64,000 nucleotides of DNA from Giesbergeria anulus (GTDB lineage Bacteria; Pseudomonadota; Gammaproteobacteria; Burkholderiales; Burkholderiaceae_C). Location of the stretch: positions 62,001-126,000 of the forward strand of contig NZ_FOGD01000003.1 of assembly GCF_900111115.1 (NCBI RefSeq), read 5' to 3'. The notes under the pieces are model-generated. The model saw nothing but the letters and a program-made list of their open reading frames with translations. It searched no databases and was not told the origin of the DNA. Numbering within the stretch: position 1 is the first letter of the stretch; every line of letters begins with the position of its first letter. Positions 26,456 to 37,501 of the stretch are shown one piece after another. The translations under genes were made by a program, and so were the position numbers.

Positions 26456-26563
26456 GTGTTTCAAGGGCGTTGTTCGCGGGGTCGGGGTGCGAAGGGGCGG
26501 CTGTGGCTGTGCGTCCCTACAGGATGGGCACGCTTGGGCGCTCACTATGGGAGGCAGCCATGA
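26456..26563 (+). pseudogene. mraZ: mraZ remnant (35 codons, overlaps rsmH start)
   Basis: From GTG at 26456 the frame reads [20 protein letters not shown] then [15 protein letters not shown] and stops at 26561-26563. MraZ proteins begin M-F-x-G-x-x-x-x-x-x-D-x-K-G-R-L-x-V-P-T. The F-x-G, KGRL and VPT elements are kept in order at nearly the right spacing, exactly where mraZ sits in dcw clusters. Everything after the first AbrB-like motif is lost, so DNA-binding function must be gone. The TGA overlaps the rsmH ATG (ATGA), so the mini-ORF could still couple translation. Confidence 0.7.
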
Positions 26564-27516
26564 CGCTCGCTTCCCCAGTGTTGCAACACACCACGGTGCT
26601 GCTAGACGAGGCCGTGGCGGCTTTGTTGGGCAATACCGCCGCTGTGCCCCCAGACAGCCTCTGGATTGATGCCACCTTTGGCCGGGGCGGGCACTCTAGG
26701 CATATTTTGTCGCGATTACCGCCCGTCGGGCGCTTGCTGGCGTTCGACAAAGACCCCGAAGCCATCTCCGAAGCAGCGCGCATCCACGATGCGCGTTTTT
26801 CGATTCGCCATGAGGGGTTTTGTCACTTGGCCGATCTGCCTGCGGGCAGCGTGGCCGGGGTGCTGATGGACTTGGGCATCAGCTCGCCGCAGATTGACAG
26901 CCCAGAGCGCGGCTTTAGTTTTCGCTTTGATGGGCCGCTGGACATGCGCATGGACACCACGCGCGGCCAAAGTGTGGCCGACTGGCTGGCCCAAGCAGAT
27001 GCGGGCCAAATTGCCCAAGTAGTGCGCGACTATGGCGAAGAGCGCTTTGCGGGCCCGATTGGTCGGGCGATTGTGGCGCGGCGTCAAGAGCGTGGCCCAC
27101 TGCAAACCACGGCAGAACTGGCCGATTTGGTAGCCAGCGTGGTCAAAACCCGCGAAGGCGGCCAACACCCGGCTACCCGCACTTTTCAGGCGCTGCGCAT
27201 TTTTATCAATGCCGAGCTAGACGAATTAGAGCAAGCCTTGCAGGCTAGCCTGAACGTGTTGCAGCCGGGCGGGCGCTTGGTGGTGATTAGCTTTCACTCG
27301 CTAGAAGATCGCATCGTCAAGCAGTTTATTGCCCAACATGCCAAAGAGGTTTATGACCGGCGTATGCCTTTTGCCCCGCCCCAAGCCATGCGCTTGCAGG
27401 CGCTCGAGCGCATCAAGCCCTCTGCGGCTGAAGTGGCGGCCAATCCGCGTGCGCGCAGTGCCGTGATGCGTGTGGCCCAGCGCACCGAGGTGACAGCAGG
27501 AGATGCGCGGGCATGA
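26560..27516 (+). CDS. rsmH: 16S rRNA (cytosine1402-N4)-methyltransferase RsmH (MraW)
   Basis: A 318-residue SAM-dependent methyltransferase that N4-methylates C1402 of 16S rRNA, the same nucleotide that RsmI 2'-O-methylates. Motifs: [29 protein letters not shown] (SAM motif I), [68 protein letters not shown] at 26560 with GGGAGG upstream. First intact gene of the dcw cluster. Confidence 0.96.
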   Translation: MTLASPVLQHTTVLLDEAVAALLGNTAAVPPDSLWIDATFGRGGHSRHILSRLPPVGRLLAFDKDPEAISEAARIHDARFSIRHEGFCHLADLPAGSVAGVLMDLGISSPQIDSPERGFSFRFDGPLDMRMDTTRGQSVADWLAQADAGQIAQVVRDYGEERFAGPIGRAIVARRQERGPLQTTAELADLVASVVKTREGGQHPATRTFQALRIFINAELDELEQALQASLNVLQPGGRLVVISFHSLEDRIVKQFIAQHAKEVYDRRMPFAPPQAMRLQALERIKPSAAEVAANPRARSAVMRVAQRTEVTAGDARA

Positions 27517-27791
27517 TGCGCTTGAATTTGGTGTTGTTGGTGCTGGTCATCCTCAGCGCCATGCAGGTGGTGCGCACGCAGTATGAGTCGCGGGTGCTGT
27601 ACACAGCGCTTGACCGTGCTGTGGCTGAGGCGCGGCGGCTAGAAACTGAACATGAGCGCTTGCAGGTAGAAAAGCGCGCCCAAGCCACCCCGTCGCGGGT
27701 AGAAACCATGGCCCGCGACCAATTGCACATGCACACCGCTACACCCCCCATCACGCAGTATGTGGCGTTACCAGCTAAGGGGCAGCCATGA
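27513..27791 (+). CDS. ftsL: cell division protein FtsL
   Basis: A 92-residue bitopic membrane protein: short cytoplasmic end, TM segment [17 protein letters not shown] (about 4-20), then a periplasmic coiled coil ([21 protein letters not shown]). FtsL joins FtsQ and FtsB in the divisome and activates FtsWI. Identity rests on size, topology and position between rsmH and ftsI. It overlaps both neighbours by four bases. Confidence 0.92.
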   Translation: MMRLNLVLLVLVILSAMQVVRTQYESRVLYTALDRAVAEARRLETEHERLQVEKRAQATPSRVETMARDQLHMHTATPPITQYVALPAKGQP

Positions 27792-29533
27792 GCCGCAGTG
27801 TGCTCTATACCTCCAGCCCGCTGCTGGCCAGTAAGACGCCCGCTTGGCGCAGTCACTTCATTGTGGGCATGATTGCGTTGGGCTTTGTGGGGTTGGGTGC
27901 GCGGGCCGCCTATGTGCAGGTACTAGACAACGATTTTTTCTTGCGCCAAGGCGAGGTGCGCTTTGCCCGTACGCTGGAGTTGCCTGCCAACCGGGGCAAA
28001 ATTTTGGATCGCAATGGCCTGATTTTGGCCTCTAGTGTGCCGGCGGCCAGTATTTGGGCCATTCCAGAAGACGTAGAGCTTGATAACCCTGAAGTGCGGG
28101 CCAAGCTGCCAGCTTTGGCCAAGCTGCTGGAGATGCCGCTGCCTGAATTGCAGGCCAAGCTGGCCGATGAAGACAAAACCTTTGTGTGGATCAAGCGCCA
28201 GCTCGATTGGGATATCGGGCAAAAAATTGCCGCCTTAGACATCAAGGGCGTGTACCAACGCAAAGAATACAAGCGCCAATACCCTGAGGGTGAATCTGCC
28301 GCGCACGTCGTAGGCTTTACCAACGTCGAGGACAAAGGCCAAGAGGGCATGGAGCTGGCCTTTGACAAGTTGCTGTCAGGAAAGGCCGGTTCGCGCCGTG
28401 TGATTAAAGACCGGCTGGGTCGGGTGGTCGATGGCTTGGGCGAAGAGATTCCGCCGCAAGATGGCCGCGATATGCAGTTGTCCATTGACAGCAAGGTGCA
28501 GTTCTTTGCCTACCAAAAGCTGCGTGACCAAGTAGAAGCGCACAAGGCTAAGGCGGGCAGTGTGGTGGTACTCGACGCCAACACCGGCGAGGTGCTGGCG
28601 CTGGCTAACTACCCCAGTTATGTGCCAGACAAGCGTAAAAACCTCACTGGCGAACAATTGCGCAACCGCGCCATTACCGATACCTTTGAGCCGGGCTCGA
28701 CCATGAAGCCCTTTACCATCGGCATTGCACTAGAGACCAAGCGCGTGCGTCCCGAAACGGTGATCGATACCAACCCAGGGCGCATCACTATCACTGGTTC
28801 CACCATTTCAGATACGCACAACTACGGCGCATTAACGGTCGAGGGCGTGATCCAAAAATCGAGCAACGTGGGCACCACCAAGCTGGCGATGCAGATGCCC
28901 GCTAAAGAGATGTGGGAAACCTTCTCGGCAGCCGGTTTTGGTCAAAAGCCCCAAATTGCGTTTCCGGGGGCCGTTAGTGGGCGCTTGCGGCCGTACAAAA
29001 CATGGCGTCCGGTGGAGCAGGCCACCATGTCGTATGGCTATGGCCTCTCGGCCAGCCTGTTCCAGATGGCACGTTCGTACACCGTGTTTGCCCACGATGG
29101 CCGCATCATTCCGGCCACCATGCTCAAGAGCAGCGAGCCTGCGGTGGGCGTGCCGGTGTTTTCACCCAAAACGGCCAGCCAGATTCGCAAGATGCTGCAA
29201 ATGGCCGCTGGCCCCGGTGGCACCGGCCAGCGCGCACAAACCCAAGGGTATTCGGTGGGTGGTAAGTCGGGCACGGCGCGCAAGCAAATTGGCAAGAGTT
29301 ATGCCGCTGGCAAGTACCGTGCTTGGTTTACCGGCATGGCCCCTATCGACAAGCCGCGCATCATCATTGCCGTCATGGTCGATGAGCCGAGCAACGGCCA
29401 AGTCTATGGCGGCTTGGTGGCAGCCCCGGTATTCAGTGAGGTGGCACAGCAAACTTTGCGCATGATGGGTGTGCAGCCCGATATTGACGTCAAGCCGCAG
29501 ATTGTGGCCAACCCAGTAGAGGAGTCTCTGTGA
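27788..29533 (+). CDS. ftsI: peptidoglycan D,D-transpeptidase FtsI (PBP3)
   Basis: A 581-residue class B penicillin-binding protein making septal crosslinks. TM anchor at about 23-42, pedestal domain RTLELPANRGKILDRNGLILA, then the transpeptidase domain with catalytic Ser304 in STMK (304-307), SSN about residue 356, and KSGT in VGGKSGTARKQ near 495. Pairs with the FtsW glycosyltransferase encoded 5 kb downstream. It overlaps ftsL and murE by four bases each. Confidence 0.96.
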   Translation: MSRSVLYTSSPLLASKTPAWRSHFIVGMIALGFVGLGARAAYVQVLDNDFFLRQGEVRFARTLELPANRGKILDRNGLILASSVPAASIWAIPEDVELDNPEVRAKLPALAKLLEMPLPELQAKLADEDKTFVWIKRQLDWDIGQKIAALDIKGVYQRKEYKRQYPEGESAAHVVGFTNVEDKGQEGMELAFDKLLSGKAGSRRVIKDRLGRVVDGLGEEIPPQDGRDMQLSIDSKVQFFAYQKLRDQVEAHKAKAGSVVVLDANTGEVLALANYPSYVPDKRKNLTGEQLRNRAITDTFEPGSTMKPFTIGIALETKRVRPETVIDTNPGRITITGSTISDTHNYGALTVEGVIQKSSNVGTTKLAMQMPAKEMWETFSAAGFGQKPQIAFPGAVSGRLRPYKTWRPVEQATMSYGYGLSASLFQMARSYTVFAHDGRIIPATMLKSSEPAVGVPVFSPKTASQIRKMLQMAAGPGGTGQRAQTQGYSVGGKSGTARKQIGKSYAAGKYRAWFTGMAPIDKPRIIIAVMVDEPSNGQVYGGLVAAPVFSEVAQQTLRMMGVQPDIDVKPQIVANPVEESL

Positions 29534-31035
29534 TCGTTCATCTCGCTTCGCCTCAGGAGGCCATGCACTGGCTGCGCGCCCGCGTCACCGGAACTTTGCA
29601 CACCGACAGCCGCCAAGTGCAGCCCGGTGATGGCTTCATCGCTTGGCCCGGAGCCAGCAGCGATGGCCGTGCCCATGTGCGCGATGCCCGCGCCCGTGGG
29701 GCGGTGGCTTGTTTGGTAGAGCTGACCGGGGTAGAGCCCTTTGCCCTAGAGGGCGAAGATGTAGCCACTTATGCTGGCCTGAAAATGGCTACCGGTTTGA
29801 TCGCTGCCGATTGGTTTGCAGCCCCTAGCAAGGCGCTGGATGTGGTGGCTTTTACGGGCACCAATGGCAAGACCAGTAGCGCTTGGTGGTTGGCCAATGC
29901 CCTGAGCGGGTTGGTGCGTGAGCCGGAACACGATACGCCCATTCCTTGCGCCCTCGTGGGCACTTTGGGCATGGGTATTTTGCCGCGCCTGACCATGACC
30001 GGCCTGACCACCCCTGACCCGCTGCGCCTGCAACGCGCATTGCGCCAGTTTGTGGATGCTGGTGTGCGTAGCTGTGCCATTGAGGCCTCGTCCATCGGGC
30101 TGGCCGAGCACCGCCTTGAAGGCACCCGCATCCGCGTGGGCGTGTTTACCAACTTCACCCAAGACCATCTGGATTACCACGGCACTATGGAAGCCTACTG
30201 GCAGGCCAAGGTGGCGCTGTTTGACTGGTTGGGCATGGAAGCGGCGATCATCAACATTGATGACCCGCATGGAATGCAGCTCCATGCCTCGCTGGAAGGG
30301 CGTGGGCTGGACTTGTGGAGCGTGTCCATGCACCAAGAGGCCCGTTTGCAGGCACAAGACTTGGACTTGGGCGGCGATGGTCTGCGCTTTGTGGTGGTAG
30401 AAGGGCAAGAGCAGTACCTGCTGCAAACAGCACTGATTGGTGACTACAACGTTTCTAATTTGCTGGGGGTGATTGCTGCACTGCGCACCTTGGGTATCCC
30501 GTTACAAGCGGCGGTACAGGCGTGCGAGCACTTGGAGCCGGTGCCGGGCCGGATGCAGCGCATTGCGGCCCCCGGTGTGCCCTTGGTGGCCGTGGACTAT
30601 GCCCATACCCCCGATGCGCTGGCCCAAGCCTTGCGCGCATTGCGCCCTGTGGCCGCTGCCCGTGGCGGCCAGCTGTGGTGCATTTTTGGCTGTGGTGGTG
30701 AGCGTGATAGCAGCAAGCGCCCGCTGATGGGTGCTGCGGCCCAGCAAGGGGCCGATTGGATAGTAGTGACCAGCGACAACCCGCGCAGCGAGCCGCCTGA
30801 GCACATCATCCACCAAATTTTGCAGGGCACGATTGCGGGCACCACCTTACTGGTCGAGCCAGACCGGGCCGCTGCCATCTCCGAGGTGCTGGCCGAAGCC
30901 GATGCAGCTGATGTGGTGTTGATTGCCGGTAAAGGCCACGAAGATTACCAAGAGACCGCAGACGGGCGTCGGCCCTTTTCCGACATGGCCCAAGCCCAAG
31001 CGGCCTTGCAACGTCGGGGAGGCGGTGCTTTATGA
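29530..31035 (+). CDS. murE: UDP-N-acetylmuramoyl-L-alanyl-D-glutamate--2,6-diaminopimelate ligase MurE
   Basis: A 501-residue cytoplasmic Mur ligase that adds meso-diaminopimelate to UDP-MurNAc-L-Ala-D-Glu. N-terminal HTDSRQVQPGDGF, ATP-binding FTGTNGKTSSAWW, central FTNFTQDHLDYHGTMEAYW, and the DNPR motif (SDNPRSEPP) that marks meso-DAP specificity. The start is GTG at 29530, overlapping the ftsI stop (GTGA). It ends with a four-base overlap with murF. Confidence 0.96.
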   Translation: MIVHLASPQEAMHWLRARVTGTLHTDSRQVQPGDGFIAWPGASSDGRAHVRDARARGAVACLVELTGVEPFALEGEDVATYAGLKMATGLIAADWFAAPSKALDVVAFTGTNGKTSSAWWLANALSGLVREPEHDTPIPCALVGTLGMGILPRLTMTGLTTPDPLRLQRALRQFVDAGVRSCAIEASSIGLAEHRLEGTRIRVGVFTNFTQDHLDYHGTMEAYWQAKVALFDWLGMEAAIINIDDPHGMQLHASLEGRGLDLWSVSMHQEARLQAQDLDLGGDGLRFVVVEGQEQYLLQTALIGDYNVSNLLGVIAALRTLGIPLQAAVQACEHLEPVPGRMQRIAAPGVPLVAVDYAHTPDALAQALRALRPVAAARGGQLWCIFGCGGERDSSKRPLMGAAAQQGADWIVVTSDNPRSEPPEHIIHQILQGTIAGTTLLVEPDRAAAISEVLAEADAADVVLIAGKGHEDYQETADGRRPFSDMAQAQAALQRRGGGAL

Positions 31036-32471
31036 ACAGCATGATGAAACTCGCCCAAGCACAGGGCTGGATAGGCTCGTGGCAGCCGCAGGCCAAGCTG
31101 GTGGGGGATGGTACGGTGGCGGTAGCCCGCGTGCATACCGATAGCCGTACTTTGCAGCCGGGCGATTTGTTTGTTGCCCTCAAGGGTGAGCGCTTTGATG
31201 CCCACGATTTTCTGGCCCAAGCCCGTGCTGTGGGGGCGGTAGCAGCCATTGCCCACGCTGGCTTGGCAGAGGTGGGCCTGCCCGGCATTGAGGTGCCCGA
31301 CACCCTTGTTGCCTTGGGTGCCTTGGCTGCCGGTTGGCGCAGCCAGTTTGCCCTGCCACTGATTGCGGTGACGGGCAGCAATGGCAAAACCACCGTGACG
31401 CAGATGGTCGCCTCCATCTTGCGCGCCCATGCGGGCGAGGCCGCGTTTTTTACCCAAGGCAACCTGAATAATGCCATTGGCGTGCCACAAACGCTGCTCC
31501 GCCTCACGCCTGCCCACCGCGTTGGTGTGGTGGAGTTGGGCATGAACCACCCCGGCGAGATCGCCGAGCTGGCCCGCATCGCCCAGCCCACGGTGGCGCT
31601 GGTGAATAACGCGCAGCGTGAGCACCTCGAATTTATGGGCACGGTGCAAGCCGTGGCTGAAGAAAACGGCTCCGTGCTCACGGCGCTGCCTGCCGATGGC
31701 GTAGCGGTGTTTCCCGCTGATGAACCCCATACCCCGCTTTGGCAAGGTCTGGCTGGGGCGCGCCGCTGCCTGACCTTTGGCGGCACAGGTGCGGATGTGC
31801 AGGTGCTGGCTGCCGACTGGCACGCTGGTGCTTGGCAAGTACAGATCACCACCCCGCAAGGGCCGTTGGCTTGTGCCTTGCATATTGCGGGCCGCCACAA
31901 TGTGCGCAACGCGCTGGCCGCTACTGCCTGTGCGCTGGCAGCTGGGGTGCCGCTGGCGGCGATTGCGCAGGGCCTAGAGGATTTTGCGCCGGTCAAGGGG
32001 CGCTCACGCGCTTTGGACGTGGTGCTGGCTGGGCGCAACGTTACCGTGGTGGACGACACCTACAACGCCAACCCCGACTCGGTGCGCGCCGCCATTGACG
32101 TACTGGCCGATTTGCCCGGCCCGCGCCTGCTGGTGCTGGGCGATATGGGCGAGGTGGGCGACGAGGGGCCGCAGTTCCATACCGAAGCGGGGCAACACGC
32201 CCGCGCCAGTGGCATAGCGCAACTGCTGGCGCTGGGGACACAAACCAAGCACGCTGTGGCCGCCTTTGGCCCCGGCGCGCAGCATTTTGACAACATGGCG
32301 CAACTGCAAGCCGCAGTGCGCGCAGCCCTGCCCACGGTGGGCAGTGTGCTGATTAAGGGATCACGCTTCATGAAGATGGAACAGGTGCTGGAGGTGCTAC
32401 CAGCGCCCGCACAAACACAAACCGTAGCCACGACTATCCAAGCACCAGCCACCATGGGGGTTGCATGCTGA
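31032..32471 (+). CDS. murF: UDP-N-acetylmuramoyl-tripeptide--D-alanyl-D-alanine ligase MurF
   Basis: A 479-residue Mur ligase that adds D-Ala-D-Ala to give the UDP-MurNAc-pentapeptide. N-terminal [30 protein letters not shown]-binding [54 protein letters not shown] and [13 protein letters not shown] are diagnostic. The D-Ala-D-Ala comes from Ddl encoded at 38.9 kb. Its 3' end overlaps mraY by seven bases. Confidence 0.96.
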   Translation: MNSMMKLAQAQGWIGSWQPQAKLVGDGTVAVARVHTDSRTLQPGDLFVALKGERFDAHDFLAQARAVGAVAAIAHAGLAEVGLPGIEVPDTLVALGALAAGWRSQFALPLIAVTGSNGKTTVTQMVASILRAHAGEAAFFTQGNLNNAIGVPQTLLRLTPAHRVGVVELGMNHPGEIAELARIAQPTVALVNNAQREHLEFMGTVQAVAEENGSVLTALPADGVAVFPADEPHTPLWQGLAGARRCLTFGGTGADVQVLAADWHAGAWQVQITTPQGPLACALHIAGRHNVRNALAATACALAAGVPLAAIAQGLEDFAPVKGRSRALDVVLAGRNVTVVDDTYNANPDSVRAAIDVLADLPGPRLLVLGDMGEVGDEGPQFHTEAGQHARASGIAQLLALGTQTKHAVAAFGPGAQHFDNMAQLQAAVRAALPTVGSVLIKGSRFMKMEQVLEVLPAPAQTQTVATTIQAPATMGVAC

Positions 32472-33643
32472 TTTGGTTAGCGCAGTGGTTGCAGGGCTTG
32501 TCGCCCGATTTTGGGTTTTTCCGGGTTTTTCAGTATTTGACGTTTCGCGCCGTGATGGCGGCCTTGACGGCGCTGCTCATCGGCTTGGTGGCCGGGCCAG
32601 CGGTGATTCGCCGCCTTACTTCTTTAAAGATCGGCCAGCCCATCCGCACCAACGGCATGGAAACCCACCATGTCAAGAGCGGCACGCCCACGATGGGCGG
32701 TGTGTTGATTTTGATGTCGATTGCCGTCTCTACTTTGTTGTGGTTTGACTGGGCCAATCGCTTCGTTTGGATTGTGCTCATCGTCACTCTGGGCTTTGGA
32801 GCCATCGGCTGGGCCGATGATTGGCGCAAGGTAGTGAACAAAGACCCTGAGGGCATGCCCTCGCGTGAGAAATACATGTGGCAGTCCATCATTGGGCTGC
32901 TGGCGGCGTTGTATTTGGTGTTCAGCATTTCTGAGAGCAACAACTACAAGGTACTGGAGTTGTTCATGTCGTGGGTGCGCTCAGGCTTTGATGTCAATTT
33001 GCCCGCGCAGGCCGGGCTGCTGTTGCCCTTCTTTAAAGAAGTGAGTTACCCGCTGGGCGTGCTGGGCTTTGTCATCATGACCTATCTGGTGATTGTCGGG
33101 GCTAGCAATGCCGTCAATCTCACTGATGGCCTCGATGGCTTGGCGATCATGCCGGTGGTCATGGTGGGGTCGGCGCTGGGGGTGTTTGCCTATGTCACTG
33201 GCAATGTGTTTTACGCCAAGTACCTGTTTTTGCCGCATATTCCGGGGTCGGGCGAGCTGCTGATTTTCTGCGCTGCGATGGCTGGGGCGGGGCTGGCATT
33301 TTTGTGGTTCAACACGCATCCGGCGCAAGTGTTTATGGGCGATGTGGGGGCGCTGGCGCTGGGCGGCGCGCTGGGCACGATTGCCGTCATCGTGCGCCAA
33401 GAGATCGTGCTGGCCATCATGGGCGGCATTTTTGTGGTCGAGGCGCTGTCGGTGATGGCGCAGGTGACTTGGTTCAAGTTCACCAAAAAGCGTTACGGCG
33501 AAGGCCGCCGCCTGCTAAAAATGGCCCCACTGCACCACCACTTTGAAAAGAGCGGCTGGAAAGAGACCCAAGTGGTGGTGCGCTTTTGGATCATCACCAT
33601 GCTGTTGTGCTTGGTCGGCCTGTCCACCCTGAAACTGCGGTAA
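32465..33643 (+). CDS. mraY: phospho-N-acetylmuramoyl-pentapeptide transferase MraY
   Basis: A 392-residue polytopic inner-membrane enzyme (about ten TM segments) that transfers phospho-MurNAc-pentapeptide to undecaprenyl phosphate, forming lipid I. Signatures: [25 protein letters not shown] (catalytic Asp pair), [30 protein letters not shown] and [15 protein letters not shown]. It starts inside the murF end and is followed by murD with a six-base gap. Confidence 0.97.
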   Translation: MLIWLAQWLQGLSPDFGFFRVFQYLTFRAVMAALTALLIGLVAGPAVIRRLTSLKIGQPIRTNGMETHHVKSGTPTMGGVLILMSIAVSTLLWFDWANRFVWIVLIVTLGFGAIGWADDWRKVVNKDPEGMPSREKYMWQSIIGLLAALYLVFSISESNNYKVLELFMSWVRSGFDVNLPAQAGLLLPFFKEVSYPLGVLGFVIMTYLVIVGASNAVNLTDGLDGLAIMPVVMVGSALGVFAYVTGNVFYAKYLFLPHIPGSGELLIFCAAMAGAGLAFLWFNTHPAQVFMGDVGALALGGALGTIAVIVRQEIVLAIMGGIFVVEALSVMAQVTWFKFTKKRYGEGRRLLKMAPLHHHFEKSGWKETQVVVRFWIITMLLCLVGLSTLKLR

Positions 33644-33648
33644 ACGCC

Positions 33649-35166
33649 ATGTCCTTGCAAGAGCAGCATATTCTGATTTTGGGCCTGGGAGCTTCTGGGC
33701 TGGCCATGGCGCGTTGGTGCGCGCGTGCCGGTGCCCACGTCACGGTGGCCGATACCCGCGCCCAACCGCCGCAGTTGCCAGCCTTGCAGGCCGAGTGGCC
33801 GCAGGTGGCCTTTGTGGCTGGGCCGTTCAGTGCTGATCTGGTGCAAGGGCGACCTGTGCAGGCGGTGTACCGCTCGCCGGGGTTAAGCCCAGAGGCGGTG
33901 GCCCCAGTGCTGGCGGCAGCCCAGGCCAGTGGCATCGTGACCGGGGGAGAACTCAGTTTATTTGCGGCCGCCTTGCAGGATTTGCAGACTGCCCAAGGTT
34001 ATGCCCCAGCGGTACTGGCGATTACCGGCACCAATGGCAAAACCACCGTCACTTCTCTGACTGGGCAATTGGTTGAGCGGGCCGGTAAAACAGTGGCCGT
34101 GGCGGGCAATATTGGCCCCACGCTGCTCGATACGCTGGCGGCGCGGCTAGAGGCTGGTGTTTTGCCCGAGGTTTGGGTGTTGGAGTTGTCCAGCTTCCAG
34201 CTCGATAGCGTGACTGGCTTTGAACCCACCGCTGCAGCGGTGCTCAATGTCACGCAAGACCATTTGGATTGGCATGGCAGCATGGAGGCTTATGCCAGCG
34301 CCAAGGCGCGCATCTTTGGTGCCAACGCCCTGATGGTGCTCAACCGCGAAGACCCAGCGGTAATGGCGATGCTGCCCGCGCCCGTGCGTACCAAGTTGCA
34401 AAAGCCCCAGCAGCGTGCCCATGTCACCTTTGGTGGCGACCTGCCCCGGCGTCCCGGCGATTTTGGCATCGAAACTGTGAGCGGCATGGCGTGGCTGGTG
34501 CGTGCCGCTGAGGCCGACGAGACGCGCCAGCGCAGCCGCAGCCAAGAGCCAGAGGAACTGCATATCCAGCGCCTCATGCCCGCCGATGCCCTGCGCATCC
34601 GGGGCCGGCACAATGCCATCAACGCCTTGGCAGCTTTGGCCTTAGCCCAGTCGGCTGGATGTGCGCTGGCCCCGATGCTCTACGGCCTGCGCGAGTACCA
34701 AGGTGAGCCGCACCGTGTGGAGTCCATCGGCTTAGTCAACGGTATTGAATACTTTGACGACAGCAAAGGCACCAATGTGGGTGCCACGGTGGCGGCGCTC
34801 ACCGGTTTGGGGGCAGATCGGCGCTTGGTGGTCATTTTGGGTGGTGATGGCAAGGGGCAAGATTTTTCTCCGCTGGCCGTGCCAGTGGCCCGCCACGCCC
34901 GTGCTGTGGTGCTGATCGGGCGTGATGCGCCCCACATCACCGCTGCCCTGCAAGACACCGGCGTGCCTTTGTTACAAGCCGCGACCCTGCCGGAGGCCGT
35001 GCAACTGGCCACGCAGCAGGCCCATGCTGGCGATGCCGTGTTGATGTCACCCGCCTGCGCCAGTCTGGATATGTTTAAAGACTACGCCCACCGCGCCCAA
35101 GTATTTTGCGCTGCGGTGCAAACTTTGGCCGATGAGTGCGGCCAAACACTGGCAGGGGGGCTGTGA
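33649..35166 (+). CDS. murD: UDP-N-acetylmuramoyl-L-alanine--D-glutamate ligase MurD
   Basis: A 505-residue Mur ligase that adds D-Glu. N-terminal Rossmann [19 protein letters not shown]-binding [45 protein letters not shown], and [16 protein letters not shown] in the C-terminal domain. There is an extra charged insert ([19 protein letters not shown]) around residue 287-305 that makes it longer than E. coli MurD (438). The ATG at 33649 gives the normal N-terminus. It overlaps ftsW by one base. Confidence 0.95.
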   Translation: MSLQEQHILILGLGASGLAMARWCARAGAHVTVADTRAQPPQLPALQAEWPQVAFVAGPFSADLVQGRPVQAVYRSPGLSPEAVAPVLAAAQASGIVTGGELSLFAAALQDLQTAQGYAPAVLAITGTNGKTTVTSLTGQLVERAGKTVAVAGNIGPTLLDTLAARLEAGVLPEVWVLELSSFQLDSVTGFEPTAAAVLNVTQDHLDWHGSMEAYASAKARIFGANALMVLNREDPAVMAMLPAPVRTKLQKPQQRAHVTFGGDLPRRPGDFGIETVSGMAWLVRAAEADETRQRSRSQEPEELHIQRLMPADALRIRGRHNAINALAALALAQSAGCALAPMLYGLREYQGEPHRVESIGLVNGIEYFDDSKGTNVGATVAALTGLGADRRLVVILGGDGKGQDFSPLAVPVARHARAVVLIGRDAPHITAALQDTGVPLLQAATLPEAVQLATQQAHAGDAVLMSPACASLDMFKDYAHRAQVFCAAVQTLADECGQTLAGGL

Positions 35167-36440
35167 TGGACGCCGCAGCTGCACCGATGGGCTTGCGCCA
35201 CCGCATTCGGGGTTGGTTTCACCCTGCCCAAGGGCAGGCGTTCGATGGTCTGCCGGTGCGGGTGGGGGGTATGGAGTACCGCCAGACGTCCACCACCCCA
35301 GCCAGCGTGCTGGGGTTCGATCAGGCGCTGCTATGGGTGGTGGTGGCTTTGTTGGCTTGGGGGCTGGTGATGGTCTATTCGGCCTCCATTGCGCTGCCCG
35401 ACAACCCACGCTTTGGCAAGATCACACCCATGCACTTTTTGGTGCGCCACATGGTGGGGCTGGTGCTGGCCTTTGTGGCTGGGCTGATGGCTTTTCAGGT
35501 GCCGATGGCGATCTGGGAGCGCTATGCGCGCAGCTTGTTCTTATTGTCTTTGTTCTTGCTGGTGCTGGTGTTGGTGCCCCATGTGGGCACAGTGGTTAAT
35601 GGGGCGCGGCGTTGGTTGTCGTTGGGGGTGATGAATTTTCAGCCCTCTGAACTGGCCAAGTTTGCCGTGCTGATCTACGCCGCCGACTACATGGTGCGCA
35701 AGATGGAGGTCAAAGAGCGCTTCTTCCGCGCGGTGCTGCCTATGGGTGCTGCCGTTGCCATCGTCGGGGCCTTGCTTCTGGCCGAGCCAGACATGGGGGC
35801 CTTTATGGTGATTGCCGTCATTGCAATGGGCATTCTCTTTCTGGGCGGCGTCAATGCGCGCATGTTTTTCCTGATTGCCGCCATCTTGGTGCTGGCGTTT
35901 GCCGCCATGGTTTGGTTTTCTGACTGGCGGCGCGAGCGCATTTTTGCCTACCTTGACCCGTGGAGCGAGAAGCACGCCTTGGGCAAGGGCTATCAGTTGT
36001 CGCATTCACTCATCGCTATTGGCCGGGGTGAGATTTTTGGCGTGGGGCTGGGCGGCAGTGTTGAAAAGCTGCACTGGCTGCCCGAAGCGCACACCGACTT
36101 TTTGTTGGCAGTGATTGGTGAAGAGTTTGGCCTGATTGGCGTGTTGGTACTGATTGGCCTGTTTTTCTGGCTCACTCGGCGCATCATGCATATTGGCCGC
36201 CAAGCCATTGCCCTAGATCGGGTGTTTGCCGGGCTGGTGGCCCAAGGGGTAGCGATGTGGATGGGCTTTCAGGCATTTATCAATATGGGCGTGAACCTTG
36301 GGGCTTTGCCCACCAAGGGGCTGACCTTGCCTTTAATGAGTTTTGGTGGTTCGGCCATTTTGATGAATCTGGTAGCACTGGCGGTGGTGTTTCGGGTCGA
36401 CTATGAAAACCGCTTGTTGATGCGTGGGGGCCACGCATGA
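35166..36440 (+). CDS. ftsW: septal peptidoglycan glycosyltransferase FtsW
   Basis: A 424-residue SEDS-family polymerase with about ten TM segments after a cytoplasmic N-terminus of roughly 45 residues. Signatures include [50 protein letters not shown] (with the catalytic-type acidic residue), [21 protein letters not shown] and [17 protein letters not shown]. It polymerises lipid II at the septum with FtsI. The ATG overlaps the murD stop by one base; murG begins in its last codons. Confidence 0.95.
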   Translation: MDAAAAPMGLRHRIRGWFHPAQGQAFDGLPVRVGGMEYRQTSTTPASVLGFDQALLWVVVALLAWGLVMVYSASIALPDNPRFGKITPMHFLVRHMVGLVLAFVAGLMAFQVPMAIWERYARSLFLLSLFLLVLVLVPHVGTVVNGARRWLSLGVMNFQPSELAKFAVLIYAADYMVRKMEVKERFFRAVLPMGAAVAIVGALLLAEPDMGAFMVIAVIAMGILFLGGVNARMFFLIAAILVLAFAAMVWFSDWRRERIFAYLDPWSEKHALGKGYQLSHSLIAIGRGEIFGVGLGGSVEKLHWLPEAHTDFLLAVIGEEFGLIGVLVLIGLFFWLTRRIMHIGRQAIALDRVFAGLVAQGVAMWMGFQAFINMGVNLGALPTKGLTLPLMSFGGSAILMNLVALAVVFRVDYENRLLMRGGHA

Positions 36441-37501
36441 AGCAAAGAACAGCTCTCATCATGGCCGGTGGTACTGGCGGACATATCTTTCCAGGGTTGG
36501 CCGTGGCGCATGCGCTGCGCGAGCGCGGCTGGAAGGTGCATTGGCTGGGTGCGCCCGCCAGCATGGAAGCGCGCTTGGTGCCGCCGCAAGGCTTTGCACT
36601 CGAAACCATTGATTTTTCTGGTGTGCGCGGCAAGGGCCTCAAAACTTTGGCGTTGGCACCGCTGCGCTTGCTCCGTGCCTGTGGGCAAGCGCTGGCCGTA
36701 GTGCGGCGCGTGCAGCCTGATGTGGTGGTCGGGCTGGGGGGCTACATCAGCCTTCCGGGTGGCCTGATGGCGCGGCTGGCAGGCAAGCCGCTGGTGCTGC
36801 ATGAGCAAAACTCTGTGCCGGGCATGGCCAACAAGCTGTTGGCCCGCGTGACCGATCAGGTGTTTACGGCCTTTCCGGGTGTGTTTGCCCAAGGGCATTG
36901 GGTGGGCAATCCCTTGCGTGCCCCCTTTTTGCAGCAAGCCGCACCGCAAGAGCGCTTTGCTGGGCGCAGCGGGCCGTTGCGCCTGTTGGTGGTGGGGGGC
37001 AGCTTAGGGGCCAAGGTACTCAACGAGGTGGTGCCCCAAGCGCTGGCCCTGTTGCCGCCGGGGCTGCGGCCTTTGGTCACGCACCAAAGCGGCGCGGCAC
37101 AAATTGATGCTCTACGCCAAAACTATGCTGCTGCCGGGGTGGAGGCCACCCTGACGCCATTCATTGACGATACTGCCCAAGCTTTTGCCGACGCCGATGT
37201 CATTGTTTGCCGGGCCGGGGCTAGCACTGTCACCGAGATTGCTGCCATTGGTGCCGCTGCCATTTTTGTGCCCTTTCCGGCGGCAGTCGATGACCACCAA
37301 ACCGCCAACGCCCGCTTTTTGGTAGACGCTGGTGCCGGTTGGTTGCTGCCACAGCCCGAATTGTCAGCGCAGATGCTGGCCAAAATGTTACAAACCCTAG
37401 AGCGCCCAACGCTGTTGCAGCGCGCAATCAAGGCAAAAGAAATGCAGAAAACAGAAGCGACGCTGATGGTCGTCAGTGCGTGCGAGGCGCTGATCGCATG
37501 A
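36437..37501 (+). CDS. murG: UDP-GlcNAc--lipid I N-acetylglucosaminyltransferase MurG
   Basis: A 354-residue GT-B glycosyltransferase acting at the inner face of the membrane to make lipid [19 protein letters not shown] (N-terminal glycine loop), [69 protein letters not shown] and [17 protein letters not shown]. Overlaps ftsW and murC by four bases each. Confidence 0.96.
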   Translation: MKQRTALIMAGGTGGHIFPGLAVAHALRERGWKVHWLGAPASMEARLVPPQGFALETIDFSGVRGKGLKTLALAPLRLLRACGQALAVVRRVQPDVVVGLGGYISLPGGLMARLAGKPLVLHEQNSVPGMANKLLARVTDQVFTAFPGVFAQGHWVGNPLRAPFLQQAAPQERFAGRSGPLRLLVVGGSLGAKVLNEVVPQALALLPPGLRPLVTHQSGAAQIDALRQNYAAAGVEATLTPFIDDTAQAFADADVIVCRAGASTVTEIAAIGAAAIFVPFPAAVDDHQTANARFLVDAGAGWLLPQPELSAQMLAKMLQTLERPTLLQRAIKAKEMQKTEATLMVVSACEALIA

